The notes under the pieces are model-generated. The model was not told the origin of the DNA. It was given only the letters and a program-made list of their open reading frames with translations, and searched no databases. Made by a program: the position numbers and the translations under genes. From positions 11,839,501 through 11,903,500 of the forward strand of contig JAYKKT010000061.1 in NCBI GenBank assembly GCA_036023115.1: DNA of 64,000 nucleotides, in the 5' to 3' direction. Each line of letters starts with the position of its first letter. Positions within the stretch are counted from its first letter, which is position 1. The DNA is from Brasenia schreberi. Taxonomy: Eukaryota > Streptophyta > Magnoliopsida > Nymphaeales > Cabombaceae. Positions 41,901 through 54,881 of the stretch are shown in pieces.

Positions 41901-43366
41901 CTTGCACTTCAAAAAAAAAGTAAAGCAACTTAAGGCTCAAATAAAGGAGAAAGCAACAGTTGGTGCTGTTTGCTCTTCTTCAACAAAAGAAATTCAAGGT
42001 ATAACTTCTTGGATTCTTGATTCGGGTGCTTCATTTCATATGACTTCTAGTGAAAGAATTTTAAACTCATGTGTTAAAAAATCTTATCTTATGTTTACAC
42101 TACGGATGGAACAAAATTACATGTAAATAAAATTGGTGATTTACAAAATAAAAATTTTGAAATCTCCAAAATTAGTGTTGTTCCAAAACTAAATTTGAAC
42201 TTACTTTCTGTAACTCAGATTTCAGATAAAAATTGTGTTGTAAACTTTTCATCCACAGGATGTATTAGACAGGATCGCCTCTCGAAGAAGGTGATTGGTC
42301 GTGGCCATAGAGAGGGCGAACTTTACATTATGAACTTTTTGAATAGTATAAGATATGGTAATGTTTTGACAAATGAGTCTCTTTTATGACATAAGAGACT
42401 AGGACATCTTAATGCTCAAAAATTATATCAATGTCCTCTTGGAATGAAATCTAAGGAATCTTTTTCTTGTAAAGATTGTGTTCTTGATAAAATACAACAT
42501 CTTCCATTTTCAAACAAAATACATGTTACAACAAGACCCTTCAAAATTGTTCATTCGGATGTATGGGGTCCGATACCTGTTTTGTCTAAAGGAAATATTT
42601 CCTATTATGTCATTTTTATAGATGACTTTACTGGGTATACTTTGGTATATCTTTTAAAAGCAAAATTCGATGTGTTTTAAAATTTAGTTATCTTTCATAA
42701 TCTTGTAAAAAATCAATTTGATTCTGAAATCAAGATTTTTAGATTCCATTTAGGAGGAGAGTTTATGTCAAAGGATTTTAAAAATCATCTCAATACGTTT
42801 GGAATTATACATCAAACTTCTTGCTCTAAGACTTCTCAACAAAATGGTATTTCTGAACGTAAGGATAGACATATTTTGGAAACCACAATAACTTTGCTTT
42901 TATCAAGCGGTGTTCCTAAAAATTTCTGGGCAGAAACCATTATGACTGCAGTATATTTAATTAATCGGATGCCCTCTTCAGTTTTAAAAAATGTGTTTCT
43001 TATAGAAAGACTTTAAAGTTTCTCCCAACTATATTAAGATTGCGTGTTTTTGGATGTAAATGCTTTGTTTATACTGACAAGGACGATAAACTGTCATCTT
43101 GGGCCATAGAATGTGTCTTTCTAGGATATGGAATAACCAAAAAGGGGTATAGGTGTTATGATGGTAAAAATGATAAACTTTATGTATCACGTGATGTTAA
43201 GTCTTTTGAAAATGAATATGTTTTTAAAGGCATGGATGATGATAACTCTCTTGATGACTCCTCTTATTCCTTCTTGAATGATATTATAGGTGAAGAGATA
43301 ATTCATGAAGAAAATGATCTTGATGAATGTATGATTACAAGACACCCTATTACACCTTTTGATTAA
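41901..43366 (+). pseudogene. copia-4 protease and integrase
   Basis: Protease active site SWILDSGASFHMTSS lies at about 42007. GAG-pre-integrase region HKRLGHLNAQ is at about 42390, with CKDCVLDKIQHLPFS at 42467. Integrase core: IVHSDVWGPIP (first Asp), then RFHLGGEF where copias have R-DNGGEF, so the second catalytic Asp is lost, and SQQNGISERKDRHILE (Glu present). The C-terminal blocks LRVFGCKCFVY and FLGYGITKKGYRCYD run to 43366. Several stops separate the pieces. Confidence 0.9.
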
Positions 43367-43384
43367 CATTACAATAGGAGATCT

Positions 43385-45000
43385 GTGCCTATCCCTAGGA
43401 GGTCAAACCGTGATTCTATACCTCTTGAAAGATTTGTCTCATATGATAGTTTTTCACCAAGACATAGAGCTTTAGTAACAAATATTTTAGCTATAAAGGA
43501 ACCTAAAACCTTTAAGGAAGCCCAATTATTACAAGATTGGATTCATGCAATGAACGAAGAGTTTGATATTTTATATAGAGCCCAAACTTGGGATATTGTC
43601 TCTAGACCAACAAACAAAAAGACTATAGGTTGTCGATAGGTCTATAAAATCAAGACTAATGGTGATGGCTCATTAGATCACTATAAAGCTAGATTAGTTG
43701 CCAAAGGTTACTCACAAGAATATGGAATTGATTATGAAGAGACCTTTGCCCTTGTGGCTAGAATGACAACTATTAGAACACTTATAGCTGCGTATGCAAT
43801 TTATCATTGGAATATCTATCAGTTAGACGTTAAAAATGCCATTTTGAATGGTTGGTTGAAGGAAGAAGTATATATTGGAGCCTCCTCCTGGTCTCAATCT
43901 TCCTAGAAACCAAGTGTTAAAGCTTAAACGAGCTTTATATGGTCTCAAACAAGCTCCCAAAGCTTGGTTTGATAGAATGATTGAATTCATGACATTGCAT
44001 GGTTTTACTATCTATTATTCTGACACGACCTTGTTTATAAGAAAAACCTCTACAGGTATTGTTATTTTTTTGCTCTACATCGATGATATAATTATTACAG
44101 GTAGTGATAATATAGGTATCCAGCAAATCAAGCAAGAACTTGGTAATATGTTTGAAATGAAGGATCTTATCAACTTTCTTATTTTCTTGGCATTGAGGTA
44201 ACTCGTGATGATAGAGGTTTCTTTTTATCACAAACTAAGTTTACTAATGATGTTATTCTTAGATCGGGTATTACAGATGACAAAGTTGGACACCTGAGGT
44301 AATCAACCAAAAGACGCGTCTAGTTGATGGCGAACTTTTGGGTGATCCCACACCTTATAGACATATGGTTGAAGCACTCACATATCTTACCATAACACGA
44401 CCAGATATTGCTCATGTCGTTCATACTTCATACTGTAAGTCAGTTTCAACATGCACCCACCTCAATGCATATGATTGATGTTATGAGAATTGTTCGTTAT
44501 ATTCGACAAACCTCAACTAAGGGAGTATTTCTATCATCTTTCTCTTTATCTCAGTTGCTCGCATATACTGCTGTTGATTCGGGTGGTGATGTAAATGACA
44601 GGCAATCTACTATCGGCTACTGCATATTCTTTGGTCACTCACTCATCTCATGGAGATACAAGAAGCAACAAAATGTGTCTCTATACTCCACCGAAGTCGA
44701 GTATCATGCAATGGCCAACACAACTATAGAACTAACTTGGCTGCGACGACCACTTCAGGACTTGGGCATACAATTGGAAGCTCCTCCAATCATGTTCTGC
44801 AACAACAAAAGTGCTATGTATATAGCCAACAATTATACATTTCATGAGCGTATAAAGTAAATAGAGATGTACTATCACTACATTCGTGAAGAGCATCTCC
44901 AAGGCAATTTAACATTATAGTTTGTAAAATCAATATCAATTGGCAGATGTGTTTACCAAGTCATTACCTTACCCTCGTTTTCAATCTTTAATTGGCAAAT
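43385..45000 (+). pseudogene. copia-4 reverse transcriptase and RNase H
   Basis: [71 protein letters not shown] and catalytic LLYIDDIIITGSD (43875-44201). RNase H: DRQSTIGYCIFFG, LYSTEVEYHAMANT (Ser-Ala of SSAEAE changed), NNKSAMYIANN, FHERIK with stop. The end DVFTKSL-like is followed by the polypurine tract. Frameshifts are at about 43640, 43880 and 44205. Confidence 0.9.
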
Positions 45001-45032
45001 TTCAGGTCATGGAGCTATTAGTTTGAGGGGGT

Positions 45033-45414
45033 TGTTAGAAAGAGGGTCACTCGGGCCAGGGCCCCCAGGGCCACTAGCCATTGGAGGCCCAAGCCTCCAA
45101 CAGCTAGTTGGATAGCCGTTGGGGGCTGGCATGCCAACCCCTCCTTATTCCCTCTTTATTCCCTTTTCACTTCTTGTACTCTCACCTTTAGTTCTTCTCT
45201 TCTCTATAAATACTTCCTAAATCTGTAAACTTCAAGCCTTTCGTGGCTAATCAATAAATATTATTTATTCAAGTTTGTTTTGTGTTCATTATTCTTTTGG
45301 TGTGCCCTCGTTGCACTTGGCTATAGCCTTTTCTAAGGCTTCGTGATAGTTACATTATAGTGATATTTATTCATCAATCTTCCGCAACTATATTGGAGCG
45401 TCGTCTTCCTTACA
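45033..45414 (+). repeat. copia-4 3' LTR
   Basis: TGTTAGAAAGAGGG... to ...CTTCCTTACA. Same features as the 5' LTR (TATAAATACTT at about 45207). Followed by TACCC and the interrupted LINE tail. Confidence 0.93.
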
Positions 45415-45460
45415 TACCCACCTAGTTAAAAAAAAAAAAGGCTTGGTTGTTGTTATTGTT
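45415..45460 (+). mobile_element. Old RTE LINE 3' tail, right half
   Basis: TACCCACCTAGTTA, a poly-A run, then GGCTTGGTTGTTGTTATTGTT: the LINE 3' terminus separated from 40290-40610 by copia-4. Confidence 0.75.
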
Positions 45461-47007
45461 CAATGTTTAACAGTCCACAATCTATGTTCAATAGCTCATT
45501 CACAAATTCATATAAAATGCCTAGAGGCCCAGCCAACTGAAAGCAAAATAACTTTATTCTGAACGATGTCACACTAAAGCTCTAAGATATAGAAATGTTA
45601 CAGCAACACTGGACCCTTTACTGACAAGAGGGGTGAAGGAACATGAGGACATTTGATGGAAGTCAACAGGTTTATATGCAATTGAAGGATAGACAGACAA
45701 GTGACTCTTGGAGCAAGGGAATATATGGAGAGTGCAACAGGAGACAGAGGCAGCGGACAGGAGGAACAAAGGCTTAGGACATTTCCCCCCAACTACTCGC
45801 TATTGATACCAAAGCTTTCGACATGTGAGGAAGTGACTCATAAGTTCCCAATTCTTTCTTTTGCTTCTACAATGATTTGAAAAGGCAAACCAAGTGAAGG
45901 ATTCTTCCTTGACTTTAGACAAGATTTTTTTTAGAGATGATGTAGTCTGGAATTTGCACAGGAAGAACACATGGTTAGTGATTGTCAATGCCTTTCAAGA
46001 AAAACTGGGTGATTCTCAACCATTTACGAAAAGCTAGCAGCTGTCAGCAGGAATACATGTCACTCAGATAGAGAAAGGCATTCAACCAACTAGATTGCTA
46101 CTCATCAGAGTGAGCATAATTGCCCTAAATTTGAAGGACATCAGACTTCCCAAAAGGTCAAAGAAAAATTATTGTCAAGAAAAAACGTTGTGCTCAACCC
46201 TCCATTCTCTTTTTTAGTCAAGCATCCCTTTATGATAACATTCGAACCATAACCAAACTCATGATGATTATTATGATCCAGGAAAAGCTACTGCTGGTAT
46301 CCAGATGCTTTAAGTTGACTCTTAAGGTTAGACAAGTGTGATTTCCGTGGCCAGGAGATACACGAAACTAGAGTCTCTTCTTATCAATTTAATAACAGAG
46401 ACAATTTCTGGCATCCATTTTGGATAACTTGGTTGATGATGGACAGCAGTATCAGCTTAAGCTAGGAGAGATTCCAATAAGCCATGGAACTACAGCTCAG
46501 TGAATGCACAGCTCAACATTTCGTCATGAAAACTATAACAATTGGATGCTTCTCATGAAATATATTTTTTTCAACCCAGAATATGGAGGAGAAGACATTG
46601 TCATGCATCAGGTAGGTTAGGTGGGAAGATAGTTTCTTCAGGTTGGTGAACATCCTCTAACTTATTGTGGTCATGAGTTCATGTTTGATATATGTGATTC
46701 AATATGCATTTTATTTAAGGTGCATAAGTTGTAGCTCACTTACCTGACCTGTTTACTTTGTGAGGCCTTCTGCGAAATGATCCATGCCCTAAATCTAGCA
46801 AATTTCTTCTGCTCAATTCCGTCTCATGAATATGACAATCTACAAATATAGAGTGCTAAGGGAAGGGTGCCTCCTATCTCATCAAGGGTCAGAAATGGGA
46901 TCATTTTGACAATGGGACAAAAAGGTTGATCCTTTTGATTGCACTGAATCTGCAAATGATTCTGAGCACAATGGTTTCCTTGATCATATAGGAAGGGCAC
47001 ATGGTTT
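45461..47007. other. Gene interior or 3' flank, exons not resolved
   Basis: No open frame here joins in frame to exon 3 of the minus-strand gene. An acceptor-like CAAATTCCAG precedes a 48-codon open stretch on the minus strand at about 45940-45800, but its frame and relation are unproven. Confidence 0.35.
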
Positions 47008-47308
47008 GAAATTTAAGAGTCAATCTTACAGTTAAACAATTTGAATACTCATAGCTATTGCCCCTTACCAATGATTTGAAGAAATTGTTAACACCACTTC
47101 CAAATATTCCCTACCAATAATTTAAGGAAATAAGGACCATCACTTGACAATGAGAAGTGAAATTTAAGAGTGAATCTTACAGTTAAACAATTTGAGTACT
47201 CGTCCCTATTGCCCCTTACCAATGATTTGAAGAAATTTTTAACATCACTTCTAAACATTCCCTACCAATAATTTGAGGAAATAAGGACCATCACTTGACA
47301 ATGAGAAG
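47008..47308 (-). repeat. 151-bp tandem duplication downstream of exon 3
   Basis: Two copies starting GAAATTTAAGAGT at 47008 and 47159 (about 93 percent alike by eye) lie in the non-coding part of the membrane-protein gene. Confidence 0.9.
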
Positions 47309-47391
47309 GCAATTAATGGCATAAACGATAGGCCTCTATTAGTATAAGGAAAAAGAGTAGGCCTCTCCTGAAGGCATAGCATTTTACTTAC

Positions 47392-49125
47392 AGATTTCAA
47401 CTCTAACTTGGAGGCAGCAAAGGCAAAAGTCATAGTGGCACCCCCAAAAACAATCATGGTAGCAACAGCAAACGCTTTTCCAACTACAAAATAAAATGGG
47501 GATGTAAGGAAGTTTCCCAGATACTGCTTATTAACAATTTCAGGACAACCATAGAGGTTTTATGTGTAAAAGAGAAGAATAAATTATCCACAACAGCAGC
47601 ATGAAATGAAGTCCGAATGAATCATGAACTACTCTATTTAGACCATTCTCACAAAGGAAGTCTGTTTTCAAGGATATGGGCCATATTTTCGGGATGGTTT
47701 CCTTAGGACCTCAGAGTCTGTTAAGTTGAAACTATCCCAAGTCATTCATTTAGTAGGTAAAGAGAAAAAATTGACCTCAACCAACATGAGCTATCACCTC
47801 GAGGAAAAGATAGTCCAAACCGATAGGAATTGTTAGATCAGGATGCAGATAAGTCCAACTCCAGTTTGACTAGGCAAAATATCTAACTGTACGCAAAGTA
47901 TATGCAGATTGCAGTGTCTTCCGACTTTGATTCATGGTGGCATACACCAAAATCTAATATGCAGTCCTTGAAAAGCTCATGGCAAAATGGACCTACTAGT
48001 GATCAAATGTCTGTTTTAAAAGAGTTCATCTATACCCAGCAACCGTTAGTCCCAGATCAGCAGATGGTTATAGAAAGTTCATGCATCTTATCAGTCATCA
48101 CACAGCAAAAACTTGAACTTTACACAGGGATATTGTAAAATGTAACAGAACATAGTAACAAAAAACTTGGATAAGATAAAAATATGAATGTGAAACAGGA
48201 AAATCCAATCACTTCACTAAAATTGACTTACCCTGTGAGATACCCTCCGCAACAGCTTTCAATTTCTCAGGATCCATTCCAGTCACCTTGTCGCGTCTTA
48301 ATTCATTTGCTGTAGAGGATGAAATTGAGTGCTCTGAGTTAGGCAAGCTCCACCTGTTTAACATTTCACAATTTCCCATACCATCAATATATTGTTTAAT
48401 TCCATACGTCCAAGTTAAACTACAGCAACCATGATATATGAAAGAACGTATTTCTTTTGTTAATTCAATTTGCTACAATTTTCCTTCACCATCAATATTT
48501 GGTGTGGTTTGAAATCATTATCCATAAATTTACCGGAAGTTCCAATAACCCTGACATTTGAAAGAAAGCACTCGTCTTGATTCTACTTGGGTTAACAGAG
48601 GAAATAAAAAATTAAGAAGAGAAAACACCAAGAATGCGTTTGGATTGGTTCCAATTTGCCTGAAAGAGAATTCAACTCAAGTGAATTCTTGACCGAAATG
48701 CACTACAAATTCTTTAAGGAAATCAATGAATTGATAAACCAACAAAAAAGAAAGAGGGAAAGACGTAACCTTTTAGGGACGAAGGTGACGGGAGGCAACG
48801 AAGCGAATGCCCGAAGCGGGTTTACGGCGTCAGAGGCACGAGATGAAGATGGGGAGTCGGGCAGGGACCATTTGGAGGCGGGTGAGAGCGTAGAGACAGA
48901 GGGAGAAGCGTTGGCCTTCAACGGAATGGTGTGGCGAAGAACTTCGGGTAGTACGTCCGCCGTTTGAGCAGGGGGTGAAGAAAGAGGAGGGGAAGGAGAC
49001 GGAGAATGAGGAAGCCTCTGTGCGAGACGAGTGGCGGCGTTCTTGGATTCTTGAAGGAAGAAGGAGCCTTCAGTGCTCGCCAATCTCCCCGCTAAGAAAC
49101 TCATCTCTCTCTCATCAAGCTCCAA
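47392..49125 (-). CDS. Conserved-looking plant membrane protein, first three exons
   Basis: Minus strand. Exon 1 49125-48770, exon 2 48353-48232, exon 3 47483-47392. Donors are GTTACG, GTAAGT and GTAAGT; acceptors are AACAG and TGTAG; frame is kept throughout, giving 190 residues. The N-terminus MELDEREMSFLAGRLASTEG is followed by a Ser/Pro/Ala-rich part (possible organelle targeting or disorder). Exon 2 reads RWSLPNSEHS...KVTGMDPEKLKAVAEGIS. Exon 3 is a hydrophobic helix VGKAFAVATMIVFGGATMTF ending SKLELKS, a likely transmembrane segment. Exon 3 ends on a complete codon, and the following exon(s), which should lie between 45.5 and 47.4 kb, were not found. I cannot name the family. Confidence 0.65.
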
Positions 49126-49334
49126 TTTTGTTGGAGGCTTGGGATTTCAATTGGGAGATGACTTGCAGGAAAAGTTACCAAGGCACGCTGTGTCGATTGG
49201 TTTTGGAGAAGCAGAAAGGATATGATGACACAGAGACGGTGAACATGTGACTCTGAGAACTCCAAGAATCGACTCTGAGAAACTACGGATACTTTGTATT
49301 AGGGAAAAAAATATTTGGCTAGATATAGGCTTCA

Positions 49335-49560
49335 AAATGCGTCACCTGGGTAGGTTGAAGGTCAGGAGTTCGATACCCAGGGCGCGAATATGTATTTGAC
49401 CTCTCCATTGTAAAACAGGGAAACAGAGCACTCAGAGCATTAACTCAACCGCAAGGTGCTCTAACACCGTTGCTGGTGGTGGGGAGCTCGACTCCCCAAG
49501 GATACATGTGCGGGTGTGTCTTCAGCCTCCTCTCTAAAAAAGAAAAGAAAAGAAAGATAC
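49335..49560 (+). mobile_element. Possible SINE remnant
   Basis: Contains two tRNA B-box-like motifs (GGAGTTCGATACCC at 49368, GAGCTCGACTCCCC at 49485) and ends in an A/G-rich tail (AAAAAAGAAAAGAAAAG). No A box or target duplication is convincing, so this is weak. Confidence 0.3.
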
Positions 49561-51540
49561 ATAAAAAAATTAATAAGGTTCGAGTAGGACTTAGACAAGT
49601 CGCTTGGAGGCTTAAATCAGACTCGGTTCAATTATTTTAGCTTTTCCTAAGTTGTACTGGTTGGATCAAATCCAATCCCAGTTTACCTCACATACACTGG
49701 TAAGCGTGGCACGGATTCTGCCATCAAATCTAGGTGGGATTCAAAGGGCTTACCTCACCTTGTCCTCATTATTTCAAGGAGGATCCACTGAATATGCCAT
49801 AAATTATACAAAGGGACCAAGAAGGGATTGCTTACTGTTTCCTTCCATGCGTAGAGTCTTGATGATAACGTGTTCTGATTTCTCAAGACGAGTGAACTTA
49901 CGCCATCTTATTTGGCTCACCATGGTTATTCAAGAATTATATCATTCCTCTCCACTGTTAGAGTATCGAACGGCTGATCAATGTGTGAGATAATTATTTA
50001 TCAAAGGATGTTAACTTTTAGGTTAGTAAAGAGTTGTTACGTGGCCTAAGGTCACTCACAGACCCAGGATTTTTTTGGGGGTGAAGCGTACTTCTATGAG
50101 TTCCTTATTTACTCATTAATATTGATATTTTAAAATTATTATTTAAAAGTTTTTTGGTACAATTTTATAACATAATACGACTAATTAAATTGTCATGACT
50201 CTATTGGCACTTTTAAACTTTGATGATAATATCAATAGCTTAAGCCTTAACGTCAACATGAAATGAAATATTAAATTTAACATCGAGTAAAAAAATAACG
50301 GAGCTAACAATGCAGCTTTAACAATATACAGAAACTTAAAACATTATATTATTTATAACAACTTGTTTAATTCCTTAACAACTATTAGCAGCTTTAAGAA
50401 ATATTCAAAGTAATAGAGTTAAGCTAACAATGCACAGAAACCTTTTCTCATAAATAAATATCTTCCTTCTCATTGAAATGTATTTCTCTTAAAAGAAAAA
50501 AAGTTGAAAATATAACATTTATGAATTTGGATATGAATTAAAATGAAAAGGTTCAATGTAGCCTTTCAAAATGGTCCAAACAGAACGAAGTAGATTGTTG
50601 TTGGATATTTTTTTTTACAAGAACTTAATTTTGTTTAAGTTTTTCTCATTTTCTTTCTTGTTTTAACAATAAGTCTCGCTCACCACTGTTGGCATGATAG
50701 AAATGCTATCCTTATGTGTGATTGGGACTAAATGTTGTAGCCTTTTTTAAGAGTGTGATTGGGACTAAATGTTGTAGCCTTTTTTAAGAGCACATGATAA
50801 TCTAAAAGAAAAAATTAAGATGACAGGATCCCTAACAAAACAAGAATATGATTAACAATTAAAAAAACAAGAATTGTACAATGACTTGCTTAAAAATGTG
50901 TGGAATTTAACGTGTGAGGCTCACAAATCACGGTATTTTACACTTCAATTCACACGTGTTAATTTACCGGCAATGGAATTCAAAATACCAAACAAAGTTA
51001 ACAAACTAGAAAGAGAAAACAAACTTGGTCGGTAACTACCAAAAAAATAGTGATGTTTTGATAGAGCATTACCCACACATCATGTCATTAGCTCGTTGTG
51101 CATATTGCAGTCAGAGGTGAGAAGTTACCTGCATAAATCTCTTCAAACTCGTTTGCAAATCCTAATCTTTTTGAGGTTTTGGATTTTAGATTTGTTTATT
51201 GGATCAGGGTTTTATTTGTAAAGACTTAGATATGATAAAGTATTTAAAATTTCTACTTTAATATTTGCATGTCATCACCCTTTGTTTGCAGGTGAGACGA
51301 GCTTTACTTTTTTTTCCTTTTGTTTTAGAAATTACAAAACACATTCGTAATTTTTGAAATTTCGGGGGAGTGGGTCCTCCCTCATGATACATGTTCAGGT
51401 CGACCGAGTGCAACAAGCTCTGGGGTGGAGCGGAAGCCATCAGAGGTCATCGAAGCGACGATTCCATCAGATGAACACTTAGCTGGGGCGAAAGTTTTAA
51501 GAGGAGTTATGATAGTGTGTGATGAGCGCGAATGATGAAG
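49561..51540. other. Non-coding, AT-rich stretch
   Basis: No supported gene. A 37-bp exact tandem duplication (GTGTGATTGGGACTAAATGT...) is at 50716-50789. CAGACCCAGGATTTTTTTGGGGG at 50061 resembles the end of a plant hAT-like element (a related motif, CTGGATCCGCCACTG, ends at 52132), but no matching duplication was found. Confidence 0.5.
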
Positions 51541-53560
51541 ATGGGATTTAGGCGTCAATGAGTTGATGCTGCATCAACGAAGAGCACGAGCGAGTTGGAG
51601 CGGGACTGGAGAGAGGTTTCGACCGCACTAATACTCAGTGCAAGGGAAGTACGGGACGATTTCAGTGCGTTCTTTTGACCGGATATGAAGGCACATGACA
51701 GTAACAGCTTGGAGAACTGAGGTTGCCACGAAAGAGGAGCTAAGAGGTTGGAGCGGGAGTGGAGGGAGGTTCCGATCGCACTAATACTCAGTACAGGAGA
51801 CGTATGGGTCGACTTCAGTGCGTTCTTTTGGCCGGAGATGGAGGCATTCTGGCCGCATGACGGTAACAGCTTTTGTTCCTTCCTTAAACATCGAACAGAA
51901 GGAACTGAAAGAAGAAGAAGGGCCCCCAAAATTCTCTACAAATAACATGACTAAAGAGAGTACCAGTATGCCAAAGTCTGTGGCTCCAACAATGATTTCT
52001 GTCAATCCATGCTCATCTTCACTGGCTGATTCACATTATGGTAGTCGTTTCACCAGAAATTTTGAAATTTTCAGAAAAAAAGAAAATCTTTGAAGTCTGC
52101 CCGAAACAAGTTTCTGGATCCGCCACTGCTCATTCTCAAGACAAGCTGAACCGATGCCCGGTTACTACTGTACTTATTAAGAAATTGACCATTCAGTCCC
52201 TTAAGATTAAGAACATGGCTTGTAATCAGTCGATGGTGTCAACGGCGAAATTGTCTTCTTGAGATGGGCCAGAATCTATGGATATTCATGTTGAACAGAA
52301 GAAACTATGCCGAACAGTGCAAACTTCTGAACCTATTGGGGCACAGGGTTTCAACCCCGAGAAGGCACCCGCACGGAACCATGAAGGTGTTGGTGTGGAA
52401 ATGATGGTGTTTGCACAGCTCCCTGGCAATTTACAGGAGTAAGAGCTCTGTAAAGTTTAATCCCTGGAAATGGTTTTTGGGTTTAGATGAAAATGCAAGA
52501 GAACTGGATGGAGAACAAATTTCATAAGCGGGGTTTCGACAACGTATTTCTGGTTAACCCTAGTTTCAGGAATGGCGGGCAGCATGGCGATCGGTTGGAT
52601 TCATATACTTAAATATGCGTTCTACATTTGTTGCTCCATTCAAGACCCTATTAAATTAACTCAATGGCAATTTATCGCAGTGCACCTTCACCTTCAAGAA
52701 GCAAGTCGTGGGAAACAATTTCTTACTCTTCGTCAGCTGGCTCCTCATCTCACAAACAAATATATATTCATGGGTTACTTCAACGTGATAATGTCTAATT
52801 CTGAAAAAAGAGGTGGACGGCCCAAATAGTCTTCCTCTTTCAGATAGTTTGGAGATTTCATCAATGATATGGTGCTTCTCGATATGGGGATACACGGAGC
52901 CACGATATACTTGGAGTAACTGCAGTTATACCTCAAGTTTAATTCAAAAAACGGGATCTTGGGCTGCTTTCCTATCGGTCAAAAAGGAGGTTTGGCTTTC
53001 AAGAGCAGTGGTTGGCCTTAGATGAAGGAAGTCGCACAGCTGGTTCGAGAGTCATGACTGCAACAAACCATTAATGGACGTTCAATGTTCAGACTCTACG
53101 CAAAACTAAAGCGATGCATCATGCAGGCATGTATTAGTTGGTTGGCAACGAACAAGAGCTTCCAACAATCTCAAACGAATTCAACACAATAAAGATGAAT
53201 TGCGGCGTCTGCAGATGAGACTGAATGAGGGGCGAAGAACGTGAGTTGTTACAATGCCGTGTGACCCTAGAGATCAGAGATTTACCAGATGCTTGCGACA
53301 GAACGAATGACACTGGAAAGAGTGAGCACGTATACAGTGTCTAACGATGAGGCAACGATAGTACAAAGTTTTCCCATTCGTACTAGACAAAGCGAAGAAG
53401 AAAAAATAAGATTTGGGTTCTTCATGACTCTGAAGGGCTTTGGTGAAGAGGAAGAGCAAACGTAGGAGAGATTGCGGCGAACTATTTTCAATCATTATTT
53501 GCAGCAGAATCGCCACACGATCCATCATGGGATTTTGAATCTTTTTATTTTTTGAATGGC
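51541..53560 (+). pseudogene. L1-type LINE, ORF1 and endonuclease part (decayed)
   Basis: 52640-53060 is an L1 endonuclease with breaks: FIAVHLHLQEASRGKQF, YIFMGYFNVIMSNSEKRGGRP (Asp of GDFN changed to Tyr), DFINDMVLLDMGIHGA, TWSNCSYTSSLIQ and KKEVWLSRAVVG. Downstream comes RRLQMRLNEGRRT (53205) before the RT. 51541-52560 probably derives from ORF1 and holds a 153-bp tandem duplication. The element resumes beyond LINE F. Confidence 0.7.
51594..51875 (+). repeat. 153-bp imperfect tandem duplication
   Basis: Units start GTTGGAGCGGG at 51594 and 51747 and share CGCACTAATACTCAGT and TTCAGTGCGTTCTTTTG. They lie in the presumed L1 ORF1 region. Confidence 0.85.
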
Positions 53561-53642
53561 TTTTTTTATGGTTTACTATGAGGAAGCTGGGTTGTGTTAG
53601 CCTTCCGACAGCCAACGTAAAACTTCGTCGGATTTCTACATC

Positions 53643-54881
53643 ATGGACTACAAAAATTATGAGCATTGGTTTGGGACGTCCTCATCTAGCGACGTGCTGC
53701 AGAGCCCGAATGCAGTAAGAAGTAAGCAATGGCCACTACATTTTTGCTCGAATGTAGTGAATCAATTGCAGAGAGGGTTCCCACATCATGGGCGGGTGTG
53801 GGTAAAGAAGTTAGTCCCGTTATATTGCCGCCCGAATGTTGTGAAAAATTTTCAAAGAGGGTCTCCGCATTTTGATTATGGACGGATGGAGGGGGTAAGG
53901 AAGCTAGTCCTAGATAATAAGATTCGTATTAGTTCTTGGAATATCGAAATATTATCAGGTAAGCTAATGAAGGTGGTAGATACTATGATTCGGAGAAAGA
54001 TTCATATTCTATGTTTACAAGAGACAAAATGGGTTGGAGAAAAAGCAAAGGAGATAGAGGATACAGATTTTAAATTATGGTACTCAGGTAAAGAAAAGGC
54101 CCGAAACGGAGTTGGTATTATCATAAATAAAGATTTAAAGGAGAGTGTAGTAGACATACAACGATATGGTGACCGAATCATGACATTGAAATTAGTGTTA
54201 GGAGTAGAGGTTTTGAATATAGTTTGTGCTTACGCACCCCAAGTAGGACTAGAAGATAGTATAAAGACATTTTTTTGGGAAGAGTTAGATAAGGTGTTTC
54301 AAAAGATTCCACAAAGGGAGATGATTTGTTTAGGAGAAGATTTAAATGGACATGTCGGTAAAGAGGCATTAGGATATCAAGGGATTCATGGAAACTTTGG
54401 TTATGGGGATATAAACGAGGAAGGTAGGGAGATTTTAAATTTTGCTATGTCATTTGATCTCTTTATAGACAATACAATCTTCAAAAAACGAGATGAACAT
54501 TTAATTACTTATAAGAGTGGCTTATCACAAACACAAATTGATTACTTTATTTGTAGAAAAAAAGATAGAGCGTGTTGTAAAGATTGTAAGGTAATTCCAG
54601 GAGAAAGCTTAACCACCCAACATCGACTTTTAGTTATGAATTTACAAATAAAAAAATGGATAAAGAAGAAAAGAGTGCATCGAGCTATTCGGACTAAATG
54701 GTGGAACCTCAAAAGCGAGAAAGAAGATATATTTAAACAGAAAGTCCTTCAAGGAGATGTTTGGAATTATGTTGGCACACCCTGTGATATGTGGAACAAT
54801 ATGGTTATACATATTAGGAAAGTGGCGAAAGATGTGTTAGGGGTATCTAAGGGAGGTGTACCGGCACAAAAGGAAGCTTGA
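53643..54881 (+). pseudogene. LINE F endonuclease and linker
   Basis: 412 residues from ATG 53643. The N-terminal repeated module is followed by SSWNIEILSGK, HILCLQETKWVG (catalytic Glu), [42 protein letters not shown] (Asp, Asn), [14 protein letters not shown] and [12 protein letters not shown] (terminal His), then the Lys-rich linker to [11 protein letters not shown] replaces the first Trp of WWW at 54879-54881. The frame downstream shifts by an extra base in an A run near 54902. Confidence 0.95.

Larger units (their letters stand above)
40611..45414 (+). mobile_element. Ty1/copia element copia-4, complete structure
   Basis: Full layout: 5' LTR 40611-40982 (372 bp, TG...CA), primer-binding site TGGTATCAGAG at 40983, gag, protease, integrase, RT, RNase H, polypurine tract TTTGAGGGGG, 3' LTR 45033-45414 (382 bp). 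Flanking pentamers are GACCC and TACCC, a target duplication with one change. The LTRs differ at many positions and by small indels, including about 20 bp near the 3' end, so the insertion is not recent. All coding parts contain stops. Confidence 0.93.

Noticed and set aside
49368..49500. tRNA-like B-box motifs as a tRNA gene
   Set aside because: No A box, acceptor stem or anticodon arm can be folded; at best a SINE remnant.
49652..49993. 113-residue plus-strand frame
   Set aside because: No recognisable protein features or supporting context.
50061..52132. A single hAT element between CAGACCCAGGATTT and CTGGATCCGCCACTG
   Set aside because: The ends are only loosely related, the flanking 8-mers do not match, and L1 sequence lies between them.
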